A stretch of DNA of 64,000 nt from contig NC_046676.1 of NCBI RefSeq assembly GCF_003369915.1, positions 19,574,001 to 19,638,000 of the forward strand, written 5' to 3'. Below, one piece after another: positions 46,262-58,134 of this stretch (its first letter is position 1; each line of letters opens with the position of its first letter). The notes beneath the pieces were generated by a model that was not told the origin of the DNA, did not search any database, and saw only the letters and a program-made list of their open reading frames with translations. A program made the position numbers and the translations under genes. This stretch comes from Drosophila miranda. Taxonomy: Eukaryota > Arthropoda > Insecta > Diptera > Drosophilidae.

Positions 46262-49148
46262 ATGACTGATATGTTTGTTAAAGCAAAATTAAAACGAGAA
46301 ACTCAACAGGTGGACCAAGAATTAACTAAGAAACTCGCTGTGAAGCAGTGTAACATGTGGGACACCATTGAAGCTGAGTCTGAGGGCACCGCACACGCTT
46401 CAGATATTCTTGCGCCAAAGAAGCGATCAGTCTCCTGGATACCAACCACTGCGGGTTGTCTAAAAAAATTTAAGAAATCTGATGTTGGCATTGGTGTGGA
46501 GCCCAAAACAGAAGTCGCAAATAAAATATGGTCGGAATTTGGTTACTTGCAGGATGGTATGTACTTCAAATAAATCAAACTAAACTATTCACAACTGCTT
46601 TACTAAAGAAACCATTGATATTGCCGATTCCACAGAGGATTCCAGTGAATCCGAGCTGGACCTGGAGGCATCTCATGATACGTCCTCTGAAGCGGGACCT
46701 CTTGGGAGTAACAGTAACTCTGATGATGACCAAAAGACTGATTTTTTTCTATACACACGTGAGTACTAAACGTCTCAATCTATTTTTCTCTATTAATATT
46801 GTTTTATTATAGAATCTAAGACTGCCTGGCGAGTGCCAATGGTACTTGAAAAAACAATCAAAAAATGTGTTTACTTTCCTAAAAATAAGAACGCTCAATC
46901 AACAAACCGTTTATGTGTGACGGGATCCATTCAAAAGATCGTCATTTTCTACAACGATGAGAAATCCGCAACCATAAAAGAGCTCACCGATGGGCATGAC
47001 TGTGGAATTAAAACTCAGGAATCGACTATCCAATCCATTAACGATAAAGAAGCTGGAATTGATCCGGATAAAGAATATAAAATACCAATTGATGATAAAG
47101 AGGCTTTGTATTTGGCCTCTCCATTCGCTATTAACGAAGCTCCACTGGAAGATCAACAAGATGCGGAGACAAAAGCACTATCGTCATCGGAAGCCGAACC
47201 ACAGCTATTCAACGAGGATCTTGGTTCCTGCACCCTGAAGGATGAAAAGATTTGCGACATAAAAGTTCTACCAGAAGCACAGCAGGACTCAGATGCAGAG
47301 TCTCTAATCACTATTGAAGAAGTTAAAGAAGATCTGTCCCCAACTGAAACCGAACCACATGCATCGCCGGAAACAGTAGCAGTGACTGAGGATGATGAAA
47401 GTGCCATGGAAGTAGACGAGGCTAACCGATCAATGCAGCACTGCCAGGATTTCAATGTAGATCTACCTTACTGCCCCCCAGCGTTGAGCGTCTTTGAGAA
47501 TAGCATGACGTGCAACGATGTGCTGGCCGTGATCAAAGAGGACATAGAGCTCTATGGCACTGTCGTGTTGACCCTGTTGGCTGGTCAGATCACAGTGAAC
47601 GGCTTCAGAGCCAAAAAACGTCAAAACTTGACCATCTACTCCCCCAAGGGCATAAATTGGGTGAGCATTTCTCCGAAAAAGCGTGCGAAACCAATGCAAG
47701 AGAAGGTTGAATGGGACAAATTGTCTGAGAACTTTACGTGCGCACAATTGGACAACCTTCAGGGGTGCTTCAATAGTCAGGAGGATGCCCTTGTGCTCTT
47801 GCAGAGGAACACCAAGGACCAGAACATGCTCGAAACTTTAAAGCAGTACATGTGCCAGATTTTGTTCCCCCAGGTGAATGGGGCTAATGTGCCGCACTCG
47901 CAAAGCGAGATGCTGCTCAACTGCTACATCCAGAGCTCGGACAGAAAACGCACCCTTCAAGTACCTTATGAGTGGACAAAGCTGAAGATGCAGAAGACGA
48001 GCCGCCTGATGGTAACCGGTGGGAAGGGTGTCGGCAAGTCCACCCTGCTGCGATATCTGCTCAACCGGCATTTGAACGCTTTTCCACGCCTACTGTTCAT
48101 TGATTTGGACATTGGCCAGCCGGAGATCTTTTTGCAGCAAACTGTCTCCTGCACTGTCATTGAAGAGCCGCTTCTGGGGCCAGGATTCCTACTGAACAAG
48201 CAGCCGGATCGGGCTCACGTCGTGGGCGACACAAACATCGTCATGTGCCACGAGCAGTATTTAGAGGCGGTGGTCCAGCTGATGAGCCACATCCAAAATA
48301 ATCCCGAGTATGCCAACATGCCTTTTCTGATCAACACGATGGGCTACAACAGGGGATTTGGCCTCGAGCTGATGGCTCTGCTGGTGGACTACATCAAGCC
48401 GACGGATATGGTGCAGATCTCGAGTACTTTACCCATGAACAACTTTAAGTCGCTACTCGACTGGTCGACCCTTTCAAAGTTCAAAGGTCCCTATGTCTAC
48501 AAAAATACGGCGTTCATGGTTGAGGGTAAAAACCATAAGTACACGCTCCACGAGCTGCCCAGTGTTGTCCCACCTAGACAGCAGGGAGTCTGGCGAATGA
48601 GTCCCAGGGATATGAGATTCGCCAATCTGTTGGTCCGCCTCAGCTCCTGCCTGAGGGGCAGTGCCAAGCACCTGACTGACTGCGAGCCCCTCAGCTCATC
48701 TTTTGTGGATATTCAAGTCGTCCATTCCACAGAGGAAGACCTTGATAAGATTAGCATTATCGCTGGAATGGAAGCCAATGTAGTTTACTTGGCCCATCTG
48801 GAAGCTCAGGATCTGCCCGTGTGCCTGGGAATAGGTAAGCAGAGTTCAACCATTTCAGTTGCTTATTTCACTTATCATTTCGCGTATTCCCTGTCAGGTG
48901 TCGTCCGAGCCATTGACTTTGAGAAAGAGAAGCTGTATCTCGTGCCGGCCATTCCCCTGGAGCGAATGTGCCAAGTGAATTGCCTTATATCCTGTGGAGA
49001 CATCAGCCTTCCGCAAAAGTTCTTCACGGAGCCTGGGCCGCAGGTCGGCAGCAACATGCCGTTCGTCTTTCAGCAGGACGACGCCGGCTGGCTGACAAAG
49101 AGCATCAATCAGTTCTATTCGCGCACGTCTTCCATGAAAAAAGATTAA
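46262..49148 (+). CDS. Nol9: Nol9, polynucleotide 5'-hydroxyl kinase
   Basis: Exons 46262-46556, 46609-46758, 46813-48834 and 48898-49148 encode 905 residues. The N-terminal ~360 residues are acidic and low complexity. They are followed by a conserved block from DLPYCPPALSVFENSMTCND to TIYSPKGINWVSIS. The Walker A motif is MVTGGKGVGKSTLLRYLLNR, followed by LLFIDLDIGQPEI and INTMGYNRGFGLELMALLVD as in the Grc3/Nol9 (Clp1-related) kinases. The C-terminal domain ends VPAIPLERMCQVNCLISCGD and QFYSRTSSMKKD. Nol9/Grc3 works with LAS1 in the nucleolus to phosphorylate the 5' end formed in ITS2 during 28S rRNA maturation. The last intron (63 bp) has no stop in frame, so retention would add 21 residues. 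The first three exons are duplicated upstream. Confidence 0.95.
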
Positions 49149-49215
49149 CGCTAATCCATCTACCTGTACTTTTATGAAAAGTAAAAATCCAAAGTAAGCT
49201 TTATTGATACAGAGG

Positions 49216-49517
49216 CTAATGCGAGATATTGTGTCTGCCCTTCAGTATCCTGCGCATCAGTACACGACGTCCCTCTGGGGTGGACATGCGAGTGTCCCAG
49301 CCGTGGACGTTGATGCGTTTCACCTCGCGGGGCTTGGGGAAGTGGCAGCGGACCTTCGGCTTGAGCACGGCCCGGTCGAAGGCATGCTTCTGGCGCACTA
49401 GGATGGTTTGTGCCGTGTTGAATGCCACCAGGCAGGTTCTAAAATAACAATAGTTATTAATGTTCCATACAAGAGAATTTTCGTTGATTTTCACCTCTGA
49501 ATCAATCCCTGCAGCAT
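49216..49517 (-). CDS. mRpL34: Mitochondrial ribosomal protein L34
   Basis: Minus-strand exons 49517-49495 and 49438-49216 join in phase across a 56 bp intron to encode 81 residues. [20 protein letters not shown] is a mitochondrial presequence. The C-terminal half is the bL34 signature: [20 protein letters not shown] then [19 protein letters not shown]. It binds 16S rRNA in the large mitoribosomal subunit near the exit tunnel. AATAAA on the minus strand (49205-49200) follows the stop by only 11 bases, next to the Nol9 end. A plus-strand frame over this interval is a shadow. Confidence 0.95.
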
Positions 49518-49859
49518 GTTTTTGTTAAGTAATTTTGTATATCACTTTTTCCCCACTTGCTATGAACTTTTGAAGAAAATCGGCGCAGATCTTATATACC
49601 AAAATATACAGATCAAAAATTAACTTAGCTCACTTAAGGTCCCTCTATTTAAACAGTTGAACTACTTGAGGTAAATGGCGGAAAATATGAAAGATTTTAA
49701 TAAGAAGTTAAGTAATTTTCAATAAGCAGCTGTACAGCGCTGCCAGATGTTCATTCGCTAGATTTTACGGAAAATTGGCATGGCAGCACTGGTTACGCTG
49801 GCAAACAGCTGACAATATAAAATACAGTCACACTGTTACAACAACTCCATTCAGCTAAT
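49518..49859. other. Divergent promoter region, mRpL34 and Dg
   Basis: Two TATA-less genes diverge here. CAGCACTGGTTACGC (about 49782) is motif-7-like and CAGTCACACTG (49825-49835) is motif-1-like, typical of fly broad promoters. No coding signal. Confidence 0.5.
49825..49835 (+). promoter_or_regulatory. Motif-1-like element of the Dg promoter
   Basis: CAGTCACACTG matches the core of Ohler motif 1 (TCACACT), bound by M1BP. An initiator-like TTCAGC follows at about 49850. Confidence 0.45.
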
Positions 49860-50277
49860 CGGCCAAACTGTAAATTTTGCTCCGTTCGTTCGGTTCGTCT
49901 CCCATTTTTTCTATTGTTATACCAGAAAAAAAGTGAAAAGCAGGGAAAAACATGCAGCATGTGAGGCCCAGAGTGCTAAGTAAATAGTCTGTGCGCCATT
50001 ATCGTAAATAAAGCCTGCAAAAAGCGAGTAGATCTCTGCAGTAAATGTGAAAAAAAGAGTTGCAAGTGAAAATTCCAACAAAAAGCAGCAAACACACACA
50101 CACAAAACACTGCCGCACATTCAGGCCGATGTATGTGTGTCGCTCTTTGGACGCAATTTTGGTAGCAGGACAGTGGAGCTAAGGGAATCTGGGCCCCGAG
50201 TGAATGGTAGAGTGCACTTTGCGACTCTCAGACTCGACTTCCCCGAAAAACGGAGCATTCAAAATAGCACAAGAGAG
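49850..50277 (+). other. 5' UTR exon of Dg (inferred)
   Basis: From the motif-1/initiator cluster to a strong donor GAGAG|GTGAGTG at 50277/50278. The sequence is leader-like, with no long frame. Start is approximate; the link to Dg rests on strand, position and the acceptor at 58134. Confidence 0.45.
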
Positions 50278-51579
50278 GTGAGTGCACATCCATGTTCGAG
50301 TGCGTGTATCTGTGTGTGAGTGTGTGAGTGGGGAGATATTGCAGCCGCCTGCATTTATTTATATCCATTAACCAGAAATCCATAATGTGCATTGTAATTA
50401 GCTATATCTGCGTCAGGCATCATTTGCAACCAGAGGGGAATCGAGCCAAAACAGGAAAAAATACAACAAGAAAATCGATTTTCCTTAACTTACGAATTTT
50501 CTACGCCTCACTGGGCTCCACGGAGAGGAGAGCGCTTGGGGAGCCGGCAACGCCGAAGTTGACGTTGACGTCGACGCTGGCGGCGACTACGATGCGGCAC
50601 CATAAAGTATACATAAATTGAATTTCGAAACACGGAAGCGTGATGGTTGGTGGAGGAGGCTGCAACAGCAGCAGCACTGTTGTTCTTTTTCTCCCATTTG
50701 CTGGTGTTGATGATGATGATGATGGTGTGTGTTGTGTTCGTGTATGGATGCGTAAGAGAGGGCGAGAAAACTCGAAAAATCTGACCAGGACACGGTCAGC
50801 CAGAGTCCAGTTGTCATGGCCACGAGGCTTAACAAATGATTTTAGTGGCGGCGGCGGCGGCGGCCCCCTGCTAATGGAGAGTGTTTTCCCGGTCATGCGG
50901 ATGCGGTGCGGCTGGGGCAGCTGTCACTTCACTTACCCACCCTTCTCCCCTCTGCTGACTTTCATGTGTCTGTCTTTTCAGCCTCTCTCCCTTCCTTTCT
51001 CTCTTTGCCTGCGACGAGAGTGTGTGTGTGTGTGCGTGTGTGTTTTGATGACGGCACTCAGTTTCCGCCCGCACTGATTTTGCCCGTACCAATACCAAAT
51101 ACAGTGTGTCCTCGCAAACACTGACCACCAGCTGCTGGCAGGTATACCGAAAGCTTTGGTTTTTCCAGAGTATGCTTCTCTGTATTAGCACTTCATTCAA
51201 TTAGCAACTTTGGTTGATTTAATTTAGCGAGTGACCACTGTACTAAATCCCGACCATTACCATTCCAGTTTTTGGCACTCTTTTGCGGATGCTGCGTACG
51301 CAAAAAGGGGGACGCTTTTATGAGTGGAGTGCCTGGAACTGGGAACTGGGACCTGGCCTTTTTCTTATTTGCTTCCGCTGGGCACCCTTAAATTCTCCCT
51401 TTTCGTCTGCTTTGGGTTCGTGTGTGCGTGTGTGTGTGTGTTCAAGAAAATTACTTTTACGACCATTTAGCATAGGTTTCTTCTTCTCCCCTGCTACTCC
51501 TCTCTCATATTTAGTTTTATTTTGATGCGTTTTTAATCAGATTGCGTCAATTTGTTGTTGGGCTAACGATGAGGGCGGG

Positions 51580-51650
51580 TGGTCGGTTGGTCGGTGGTCG
51601 GTCGGTCGGTCGGTCGGTCGGTCGGTCGGTCGGTCGGTCGGTCGGTCGGT
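51580..51650. repeat. (GGTC)n tetranucleotide microsatellite
   Basis: About 14 perfect GGTC copies preceded by imperfect GGTCGGTT/GGTGGTC copies, ending at TTGAACGG. Confidence 0.92.
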
Positions 51651-54241
51651 TGAACGGTTTCCCGGGTTGCGTGTCAAGTGCAGACCAGCACCAGCTGCGT
51701 CTCCAATTTTAAGAAATGTCTGTTTCGCATTTGTCTTTCGTTATCTGGAAGTTGGTGGGTCTTTCCACATTCCAATTCGCTGAACCCGCACTCTCTCGCT
51801 CTCTCTCCCTCTCTCTCCATAACGTTCGGACATTTAATTCTGTTGATTCATGGTGTTTACCCTCTTCCTCTGCCGCCGCGCAATGATTTCCAAAGAGTTT
51901 GACGACTCATTTTACCGATATCGATAGGGTTCATCTTGGGTATACGTTGATATCGCCTTGAATATCGGATGAGGAGTGTATAACAAATTCGTGGAGTATT
52001 CCCTTATACTTTTTTGTTGCTCTTTTTGGACTGCTTCTTCATGGCCCGTAAAGTACAGAAATACATGGGGCAAAGGAGGAATATCTATCATGGCGGCAGC
52101 TGTCCAACTCAGCGGCACTGGAACGTACTGGGCCGGCAGCGGCAACAACTGTTCTTGCTGTTGGTGCTGTTGTTTCGCTTGCTCTTGTACTAGAGCTGTC
52201 GTCTTCATCAATGCCTCTGCCTCTGTTCGAATGTTTCTTTGAGAGTGTGTGTCTGTGAGTGTGTTGCTGGTATTGCGTTTTGTGTTTGTTTTTAGCATTT
52301 GGCTTTACTGTTGTTGCTGGTGTAACAGCAGAAACACACACTTGCAAAACGTTTTTACGAAATATCAACGACAAAAGCAGGAACAGACGGCAATCATTAT
52401 GCATGCAAGAAAGAGATCTCGGAACGCATTTGATCGCCAACTTTGCACATGGCCCTCGTATCGCGTCTCGCGCCTGCGTCTGCGTCTGCGTCTGCGTCTG
52501 CAGCTCCAACTGCAACTCCAACGCCGCCGCCATTTGGCCAATATGGCGGCTGTTCTGCCCTGCCCTGTCCTACTCCACCCGTGCCCCTGCCCCTGCCCCA
52601 GTCGCTGCCATCGCCGGGCCCAGTCCCAGACGTTGGCCCCACGCAAAAATATTTTTCTTGTGACTCCGCAAACTCAATCGCTTCGTTTGTAGCGTAGTGT
52701 AGTGCATTGGATCAATGCCCCCGCAGTGGCAACAACATTGCTTTGGCAGTGTCTGCTCCTCGCTCTCTTATCCACTCTCTTTATGCCAGGTACCAGACTA
52801 CAGCAGGGGCGTATACGGTATTCGTGCAAATGTCACTCAGGATCATCATGGGCAATGTCCATTGAAAAGACATTTATTGATTCCAAGAATACGCTGTGGG
52901 TTCCACAAGTTAAAAGATATAGGATAGCAATTCGCTCCAACGGAATGTCTATTGAAGTTATACTACAATACGGATTGAGTCTCATTATGAAATTTCAGTT
53001 GGATCAGTTTCCATCGGGATAAACCCGAGTAGCGTGTATGCCAAAATCAGAAAACCGTCTGTTCAGCTGGATTTTCTGGCGCAGCCTGTGTCTCTCCTTT
53101 CGATTTAAACGATAATTGCCACGTGATTTCTAATCAAATTACAGCAGACATACCAGATCCTCATGTTCAAGTCGAGTCGAGTCAAATGGTTCGATTCTGG
53201 TCACATTTAAGTTACAATTTAACCAAAATGGGTTTGTCTTAATTAGAAATCGGATTGCAATCACTCAATCAGTTGTCTTTTCTCTCGTCTTCTCTCCTCC
53301 TACAGCCAGCCCCACTTCAATTATGCATATCACCAAATTGGTCTCCATCATCGTCATACCCTAATTACAGTCAATTACTCTGTGGAATTACTGATATGGG
53401 TAGATCTGTGCCGCCAGCTGTTAGTCTGCTGGCTCTTGAGGGGGGGGCACTGTTCCAGCTGGAAACGCGATGTGCGTGCTCCATGCTGCATTTTCCTGCA
53501 CTCACGTACTGGCCGGGGATTTTGCCCAAGCTTAACACCTTTTTTGGGCCGCTTTCCATGGATCATTGGGCAATGGGCCGGAAATTGGGTTACACCTCAG
53601 CTACCTTAATAATTTTCTTCTTTTCTGCTGCTCAGGCGGCACCACACTTATCAGATATGCATATCATTTGACTAACTGTAAGACCCACCACCAACTGTTA
53701 TCATATCTTTTGTTTGGTCGCGACGTTTGTAGAGCAGTTTTATCTGTGAAAGCCATTTTAATGCTCGCCTTGTGTTTGAACTCCAGCCCAGTTCTGTTGC
53801 CCAAAGAAGATCCCAAATGATATTATTATGCATTCTGAAATAGTTGGGAAATCGGATGAAAATCTTTTCAGCAACTCAATGTAAATTTTGTGTAGGCTTT
53901 GGAAATATTGAAAGACTTTATCTACCTTAAAGGTGCACCAAGTTAACCTCTCTACTGTCTTAGAGTTCGGTAATACCCTCACAAATTCAATTCATCAAAG
54001 TTCTTCTTGCTTTTCAATCATTTTTCTGCTTTTGTATTTTTTGAAAAAACCAAAAGCGGCACGCCTTTCGTGACCAACCCATACCCATACCCAGCCCATA
54101 CCATTCCAGACCCCAGCCCTGCCTCAGAGTTGATGCGTGGCGATGATTGAGGAGAACCGAGAGAGGAGAGACTTTGGGCTATTTTTGGTAATTGCATGGC
54201 CTGCTTTCCACTCTGTACCCGAACCATAGAGTTTTTTCTTT

Positions 54242-54261
54242 TGTGTGTGTGTGTGTGTGTT
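54242..54261. repeat. (TG)n dinucleotide repeat
   Basis: Ten uninterrupted TG copies in the Dg intron. Confidence 0.85.
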
Positions 54262-57200
54262 TTTCCCTCGCCCAAACTATTCGAGATCCGATTGAAAATC
54301 CAGTGCCAGTGGCCATTGCGTCGGTTCCAGTCCATTGACGATGCGTGCCACAAAACATATTTTCAATAAGACTATTTTCCAGCGACAACGACAAGATTGT
54401 GGGTCAAACTATCATATACATATGTATGTGTGTATATAGCATACTCTATATAGAGGAAGATGTGTGTTGAGAGTGTGTGTGCGCAATGTATGTATACCAA
54501 TTTCAATCAGGCAGCATCGTAAACAAAATACAAGCTGAAAACAATCCATTAGCTGCCCCACAATGCTGGCCATTGGAAGTCGGCCGTCGTCGTCGTCATC
54601 GCTGGAGTTGTTGCGCCCAGTGCGGCGAATCAAATTAATTAAAGCTCCCCCAAAGAGGGGATCCCTGTGGGTTCCTATGGGATGGGGGGAGCAAGAACTA
54701 TGAGAGAAAGAAAGCAAGGAAAAGCTGGAAAGATGAACAAGAACGATACAATTGTCGTTGATTGTTTCTAAAGAAAACCGAATTAAAACGTGAAAGAAGC
54801 TCCACAGAAAATGACAATATTTGAAGAAATTCGAATACAGAATACTCTAACTATGGAATTCAAGAGATTATTTGTGAGTACCAAAGAGTACCAATAAACT
54901 ACCGACTCTGTGGTGGGTTAAAGTACATATTTAGAATAGATATGTGCGTGTACTACATACATTGTCCGTTTCAGGAAGCTTTCAGAGCTTCCCTTCGCCT
55001 TCCCCCTCAAAGCCGACTCTAAAAGTCAGTATACCCCTCGTTGAAGCTGGGTAAAAGCTATAAGTCAGTGCCAAAAAGAGCAATTTGTTTGGGTCACCAG
55101 AATGAATGCATTTAAGGGCATCTCTGTGAGAGAGAGAGGGAGGGTATACCGTATACCGTGTACGTGTGTGCACGTTTGTGCGGTCGCTGCATTTTGCGCT
55201 GCAGCGCGATGAAAGAATTTCTTTGTAAGAAAGTGCCGCGGCCGCGGCCAGAATCAACATCTTTTGTGTCACGTAAACGATCACGAAGAAGAAGACGTCT
55301 TGTGCATGTGCCTGTGTGTGTGTGTTAACCAAGGCTAATTGAACAGGGCAACCTCTGAGTGGAGCTTTTATGGGGGAGAGATGTAATTAATTGCCAGGGG
55401 AAGCAAGGGAGATAGAGGGAAGAGACTGCTGCCACACCGAGTGGCGGGGGGTCTAAATGTAGGCCTCTGCAATCACATTAATAATATGAACAACAACGAT
55501 AGAGACTATAGCGAGGCATTTGATGCTCTACAGTATCTGTCTTACATTTTATACAGAAACATATGAAACTGAAGTTTGGCTCTGATCAAGCAATATCTGG
55601 TCAAAGGTATCATACCCTCTGCCAGGGTATCCAGACTACGGCTCTACCGTAGCGTGGGCGATGCCATCCCCACAGAACCATTAGTCTTTGTATTGTTCTT
55701 GTACCTTTATTAGTTTGCTTTTGTGCTGGACTTAATTTATGAACTGACCCTCAACCCCCACACCCAACCACAGACTCCCCCCACTCCCCGATGCACACCG
55801 CAGACTTTAGAGCCAGGCTTCAGTTATCCAACTCTAGCTCCAGCTCTAGCTGTGTGTCTGTGTGTCTGGCTGCGGCGCCTCTATGTAGACTCTCTTATCT
55901 CCGTTGATGCATTCACCAGCAGCAACAGCAGCGGCAGCAGCGGCAGAAGCAGCAGAGAAACTTGTTTTGTATTCTAGCTGTTAAGTTATGTTCTCTCATT
56001 TCTCTGTCTCCTACACCCACTCGCCATAATACGACACAACTACAACTACAACGCCTATTTCTGGTCCAACTCCTACTCCTACTCCAGCTCCCTCCCCTCT
56101 TTGTCACTGTTCTTCCATCTCTTTTTTTGCATTTGGCGCAATGCTAATTCATTTGCATACCAACAAACACACAACACACTAAGCCCCTGGGCCTCATTCT
56201 CATTCATGCCGAAGAGCAAGCGTGCGAGAGAAGGAAAAGCAGAGAGGTGTTTAAGAAGACAGAGAGGGAGAGGGACAGGGACAGGGAGGTGATGGTTAGG
56301 GAGAGTGAGGTGGCAAAAGAGAGGTGGTGATGGATAGAGGAGGGCTGCTACTAGACTGTGCTGCTGTTGGGAAGGGGGTGGGCTGCGTGCAAGGGGTACA
56401 CCGACTGATGGCCCCCGGCATGCTTCGTTGCATTTTAAGTTCATCTCCACACACACACACGCGCACACAATAGACAGAGAGCGAGGGCGAGAGAGAGAGA
56501 CAAATATGTATTGGTGGCATATTGCCGCCTGACACTTTTTGCTCCTTCACCTTCCCTTCCCTCCCCTCCCTTCCCCTTCCCACTCATTTGATATTCCAGT
56601 CGGGTCTTCTCTTCGGGGCGGACTCTTCAATTAAATTTAACTAGAAAGCAGACAAAAACAAATAAAAAACCCAGAGAGAACAAATAAATGATATTTTAGC
56701 TGCGGCATATGCATAAGTAATTATTATTTTCCATTACTCGTACAACGAGTGTGTGTGTGTAAGTTTTTTCAGCATTCCAATAACTCTTCTCTTGTGCTGG
56801 AATTCTGAATGGAATTCCTTTGGCATGGCCATGCCGTTTCCTATCGTTTTCTATCATTTATCGCTGTTCATTCCAATGCATGGAATGCATGTATGCCGTA
56901 TTAATTATTGCCATATTTATAGCTTGTCTCGTTTAATGCCTCAATTAAGGCATTTCACACGCAGTTTTTATGCGTTTTCCATGCACATTTTAAATGGCTT
57001 TCCACTGCCCCGAGCTAAAACGTTAACCCCATTCATAAAGAATGCTGCCAACTTGTGCAATTGTGTTCCCATTTTTGTGTCACACCCCAACACTGCGCCC
57101 CCCGCCCCAACCATCCTTCCAGAAGCGGGCATGTCCAACACATGTTGCGCTGTGGAGAGTGGAGGGCGATAATGTGTTTGCTGAATGATTATTTGAAAGT

Positions 57201-58134
57201 TATTTGGAGAGGGGTCCCCACCCCCCGTACTTCGCTCGGTCGATGGAAAGCATCTATAAATAGAATCCAGATGATAAGCCGACAGCTTAGGGAAGCGCTG
57301 GGGATGCATGCTCAATGAGGGATTAACAAATTTATGGGAATTCCAGCAGCATGAAAGGGTGCGTGCCGGTGGATCGGGGGTAGAGATTGTGGAAGGAGCG
57401 ACCCAATTAAATCAAAGGGAAATACTTGTTCTTATGCAAAATAAATGCGATATTTTGAGAGTATAGTGGTTTTCATTGTTCTGTCCGATAATTGGGGACT
57501 ATGCATATTCCAGTTTATATGGAATAAATATTCAATGATAATTTTATGAATATTATCTTTAGAAATGTATTGTTATGATACCCTCTAATGATTCAACCAC
57601 CGGGCATATTATGGGAGTATGATTAAATATTCATAATCAATCAGCCATCAATTGTCTGCTCATATTCCACGCCCCTCCGCCCCCCCTTTAATTAAGCATT
57701 TTCCAAAGCGAACTTTCCATTTTCATCTCTGTCTGGCTGTCGTCTGTCTTTCTGTCTGCCTCGGGGGTCTCTCCAATTACCAAAAAAAGATCATGTGCAT
57801 CTTGTTCATCGGGCGTTAATTTTCCCTCCAAATACAGGAAAAACAACAAAATAACAACAGCAAAAAAAACACTTAACAGTTGTTTATGTTAATTACAGAG
57901 AGGGACGAGAGAGCGGGAGAGAGAGTGGCCACCACACACATAAATAATAATGCTCAAGGCACAAATTGTGCTTCAGTTTGGGCTTGGGCTTGGGTCTCGG
58001 GTTTGGGGCTCGGGTTTTGGGTCAGCGAACCCAAGTGAACGTTTAATTAGCATAGGCACTGCACAGCACAGCACACCCTCTCCTCTTAAAGCGATAAAAT
58101 ATGTTTAATAAATTCCCATAAATTCCACTTGCAG

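Larger units (their letters stand above)
39616..47310 (+). repeat. Tandem array of ~1.92 kb units carrying the 5' part of Nol9
   Basis: Each unit contains a tail segment (starting GAAATGGATGTTAAAGAACC), about 800 bases of AT-rich spacer, the motif-6 promoter, and Nol9 exons 1, 2 and part of 3. Tail starts are at 39616, 41541, 43464 and 45386, and unit starts by Nol9 ATG at 40493, 42416, 44340 and 46262, so the period is 1922-1925 bp. The first three units end in the tail and the fourth continues into complete Nol9. Units differ by few substitutions, so the expansion is recent. Unequal crossing-over after a first tandem duplication is the simplest origin. Confidence 0.95.
50278..58134 (+). other. 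Long first intron of Dg
   Basis: About 7.9 kb without a convincing gene on either strand. It is full of simple repeats: TG runs at 51020-51043, 51419-51442 and 54242-54261, CTGCGT copies at 52471-52500, AG- and AC-rich stretches at 56230-56520, and a GGTC tract. Several frames over 100 codons run through these repeats and are not genes. Regulatory elements are likely for a widely expressed gene with a long first intron, but none can be named. Confidence 0.5.

Noticed and set aside
39616-47310. Tandem array read as a CRISPR-like or satellite structure
   Set aside because: Units are kilobase-sized and contain spliced gene sequence; this is a gene-segment duplication.
49204-49447. Plus-strand frames over mRpL34
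   Set aside because: The minus-strand frame carries the unmistakable bL34 signature with matching splice sites.
50501-52700. Several 100-160 codon frames in the Dg intron
   Set aside because: They run through CA/TG, GCGTCT and CAG repeats and give low-complexity translations on both strands.
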